Source: Bacteroidota bacterium
GTDB lineage: Bacteria > Bacteroidota > Bacteroidia > Flavobacteriales_D > Crocinitomicaceae
Assembly: GCA_016192075.1 (NCBI GenBank)
Contig: JACPUU010000002.1
Location: 248,001-312,000, forward strand
Reading direction: 5' to 3'
DNA length: 64,000 nt
The notes under the pieces were generated by a model that searched no databases, was not told the origin of the DNA, and saw only the letters and a program-made list of their open reading frames with translations. Positions 62,443 through 64,000 of the stretch are shown one piece after another (positions within the stretch are counted from its first letter, which is position 1; each line of letters opens with the position of its first letter). The position numbers and the translations under genes are program-made.

Positions 62443-64000
62443 GGTATCAGTATGCCATAACATTTGTTCTGCTTACCGTGTGGGTGAATTTGTCTGCCAC
62501 TGTAAATAAAGATTCGCTGCTGCAGATCTGGAATACTCAAACGGTGAATGATTCAATCAGGCTGGAGGCCATACACGATGTTGCCTGGTCGTATATTTCA
62601 GTATATCCTGATTCAGCTATTTACTATGCCCGTATGGAAGGATCGTTTGGTCACAAAACCAAACACTACAAATTCGAAGCATTTTCATTGTACACCATTG
62701 GAACAGCGCACATGATGAAGGGTGAGACAGATTCAGCCATTTATTACCTGGAAGAAAATTGTGCCATGATGGAACGCCTGGGTGAAATGAGTTCAGCAGG
62801 AGTTTCCAAATCAACCATTGGGGCTATTTATGCGCGTGAAGACCGTCTCTATGAAGCGCTTGATTACATGTATCAGTCCATGGCTATTTTTGAGTCGCTG
62901 CAGGACACCACTAAAATCATAAGTGCATCTGTCAACATTGGTGTAATACATAAAAAACTGGGAGAATATTCCAGCGCGCTGACACATTACTTCAAAGGGC
63001 TGGCTGCCGCCACCAGCAGAGGGAATGAATACATCCAATCAATCTGTTACATCAACATTGGCAGTGTTTACCTGGAGCTGGATAAACCCGATTCGACTGA
63101 TTATTACATTGACAAGGCAGTTGAAATTCAGCTGCGTACCAATGACATTAAAGGTCTTGGAAATTCATACAACATTCTGGCCAATAATTTTGTGAAACTG
63201 GACATGCTGGACTCTGCAAAATACTATGCCACACGTGATCTTGAAATTATGAAAGCATCGCAGGATAAATCGGCTGTTTCGTCAGCAGCCAATATTCTGG
63301 GACTGATCAGTTACCTTGAAAATGATATGGCCCGCTCCCTGTTTTATCACAACCTGGCACTTACCAATGCAAAAGAATCTTCGTCATTGATTGACCAGAT
63401 GCAGGCGCATGAAGGGTTGTCGAAAGTCTATGAAAAGCGCGGCAATTCCAAAGAGGCTTACCTGAATTACAAGTTGTATATTCTGCTGCGTGATAGTTTA
63501 AACAGTGAAGAAAATCTGAAAGCGCTTGCCCAGCAGGAAATGAAATTTCAGTTTACCCGAAAAACACTGCAGGATTCGCTGGATTATCAAAATACGCTGA
63601 CAACCATTCAGGCAGAACAGGAAAAACAGGAGGCCATTTCAAAAGAAGTGCAGCAGCGCAATTTTGTCATTCAGATAGCCTCCGTGGTGCTGGTACTTCT
63701 GGTAGCTGGAATTGCTTTGGTGTTTTACCAGGCTAACAAGCGCCGTAAGGCAGACAATGAATTAATTTCACAGCAAAAGGAAGAAGTAGAAAATCAAAAA
63801 CACCTGCTGGAAGAAAAAAATACCGAGATAACTGATTCAATTACCTATGCCAAACGAATTCAGTCAGCCATACTTCCCCCGCTGAAACTGATTCAGTCTG
63901 AATTACCTGATTCGTTTGTACTTTATTTGCCTAAAGACATTGTTGCCGGAGATTTTTACTGGGCAGAGAAAACACGTGACCAGTTTTTTCTGGCGGTTTC
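62439..64000 (+). CDS. TPR sensor with SpoIIE/PP2C phosphatase output (paralog 2, 3' end outside window)
   Basis: The ATG at 62439 overlaps the previous stop by four bases. The reading frame is open for 520 codons to the window end. The architecture repeats paralog 1: signal peptide MRYQYAITFVLLTVWVNLSA, periplasmic TPRs (DSAIYYLEENCAMMERLGEMSSAGVSKSTIGAIYAREDRLYEALDYMYQSMAIFES), membrane helix at about 408-430, linker LLEEKNTEITDSITYAKRIQSAILPPLKL, and the beginning of the SpoIIE domain AGDFYWAEKTRDQFFLAVS. The phosphatase active site beyond GDFYW lies outside the window. It arose by tandem duplication of the neighbour. Confidence 0.92.
   Translation, partial: MRYQYAITFVLLTVWVNLSATVNKDSLLQIWNTQTVNDSIRLEAIHDVAWSYISVYPDSAIYYARMEGSFGHKTKHYKFEAFSLYTIGTAHMMKGETDSAIYYLEENCAMMERLGEMSSAGVSKSTIGAIYAREDRLYEALDYMYQSMAIFESLQDTTKIISASVNIGVIHKKLGEYSSALTHYFKGLAAATSRGNEYIQSICYINIGSVYLELDKPDSTDYYIDKAVEIQLRTNDIKGLGNSYNILANNFVKLDMLDSAKYYATRDLEIMKASQDKSAVSSAANILGLISYLENDMARSLFYHNLALTNAKESSSLIDQMQAHEGLSKVYEKRGNSKEAYLNYKLYILLRDSLNSEENLKALAQQEMKFQFTRKTLQDSLDYQNTLTTIQAEQEKQEAISKEVQQRNFVIQIASVVLVLLVAGIALVFYQANKRRKADNELISQQKEEVENQKHLLEEKNTEITDSITYAKRIQSAILPPLKLIQSELPDSFVLYLPKDIVAGDFYWAEKTRDQFFLAV

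Noticed and set aside
1-64000. tRNA, rRNA or CRISPR array
   Set aside because: No cloverleaf with conserved TTCGA loop, no rRNA-like sequence and no regularly spaced direct repeats were found by reading.

Overview
This is a chromosomal window from a Bacteroidota bacterium, most likely an aquatic Flavobacteriales-type lineage (for example Crocinitomicaceae-like; that level is inference). Three things point there. Several large exported proteins end in type IX secretion sorting domains: type A YPNP...GxY/IF tails at 10346, 33189, 51837 and 55782, and CHU_C/type B FTPDGD...FNRWG tails at 12683 and 35656. Many genes are preceded by the Bacteroidota promoter element TAnnTTTG. Families typical of the phylum are also present: propeller-Y_Y_Y sensor kinases, SpoIIE-type phosphatase sensors, LytTR regulators, M43 cytophagalysin-like protease and ELWxxDGT repeats. 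Base composition is moderate and even. I saw no rRNA, tRNA, CRISPR array, prophage or plasmid backbone. Layout, left to right: 1-3143, minus-strand pair of an amidohydrolase lipoprotein (cut by the window edge) and a polytopic membrane protein. 3434-6201, purL and a GNAT acetyltransferase. 6246-9909, a sensor kinase/LytTR response-regulator pair. 10346-15786, two large secreted proteins and a lipoprotein. 15982-17355, an SdpR/SdpI-type pair followed by a REP-associated (Y1/HUH) transposase bracketed by long palindromes. 17497-19953, a cytosolic HtrA-like protease and a partner protein that seem to share a YbjN-like domain. 20107-25165, a double-propeller SpoIIE phosphatase sensor, a patatin and an M23-LysM protease. 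25466-32578, housekeeping and conserved genes: DEAD-box helicase, typA, TPR protein, ComA-like sulfolactate synthase, DedA. 32723-38800, a small membrane protein, two large surface proteins and a tandemly duplicated 3' end/terminator. 38834-39903, an IS1595-type insertion sequence. 39919-45718, a three-gene RND efflux operon. 46050-48958, outer-membrane protein, lipoprotein and M14 carboxypeptidase. 49501-54919, an MMPL exporter, a type A secreted protein, YrdC/Sua5 and a CCA-adding-type enzyme. 55100-60152, a hypothetical protein and a 1456-residue M43 metalloprotease. 60295-64000, two tandem TPR-SpoIIE phosphatase sensors, the second cut by the window edge. How the genes fit together: a large share of the window is envelope and surface biology (T9SS cargo, proteases, efflux, lipoproteins) together with membrane sensors that pass signals inward by phosphotransfer (HK/LytTR) or by PP2C dephosphorylation (three SpoIIE proteins with nearly the same coiled-coil linker). 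The most unusual items are the palindrome-flanked RAYT, the cytosolic protease/YbjN pair, the 136-bp-period duplication beside the IS, the structured leader of the DEAD-box helicase, and TAnnTTTG promoters so close to the start codons that leaderless or near-leaderless mRNAs are expected.
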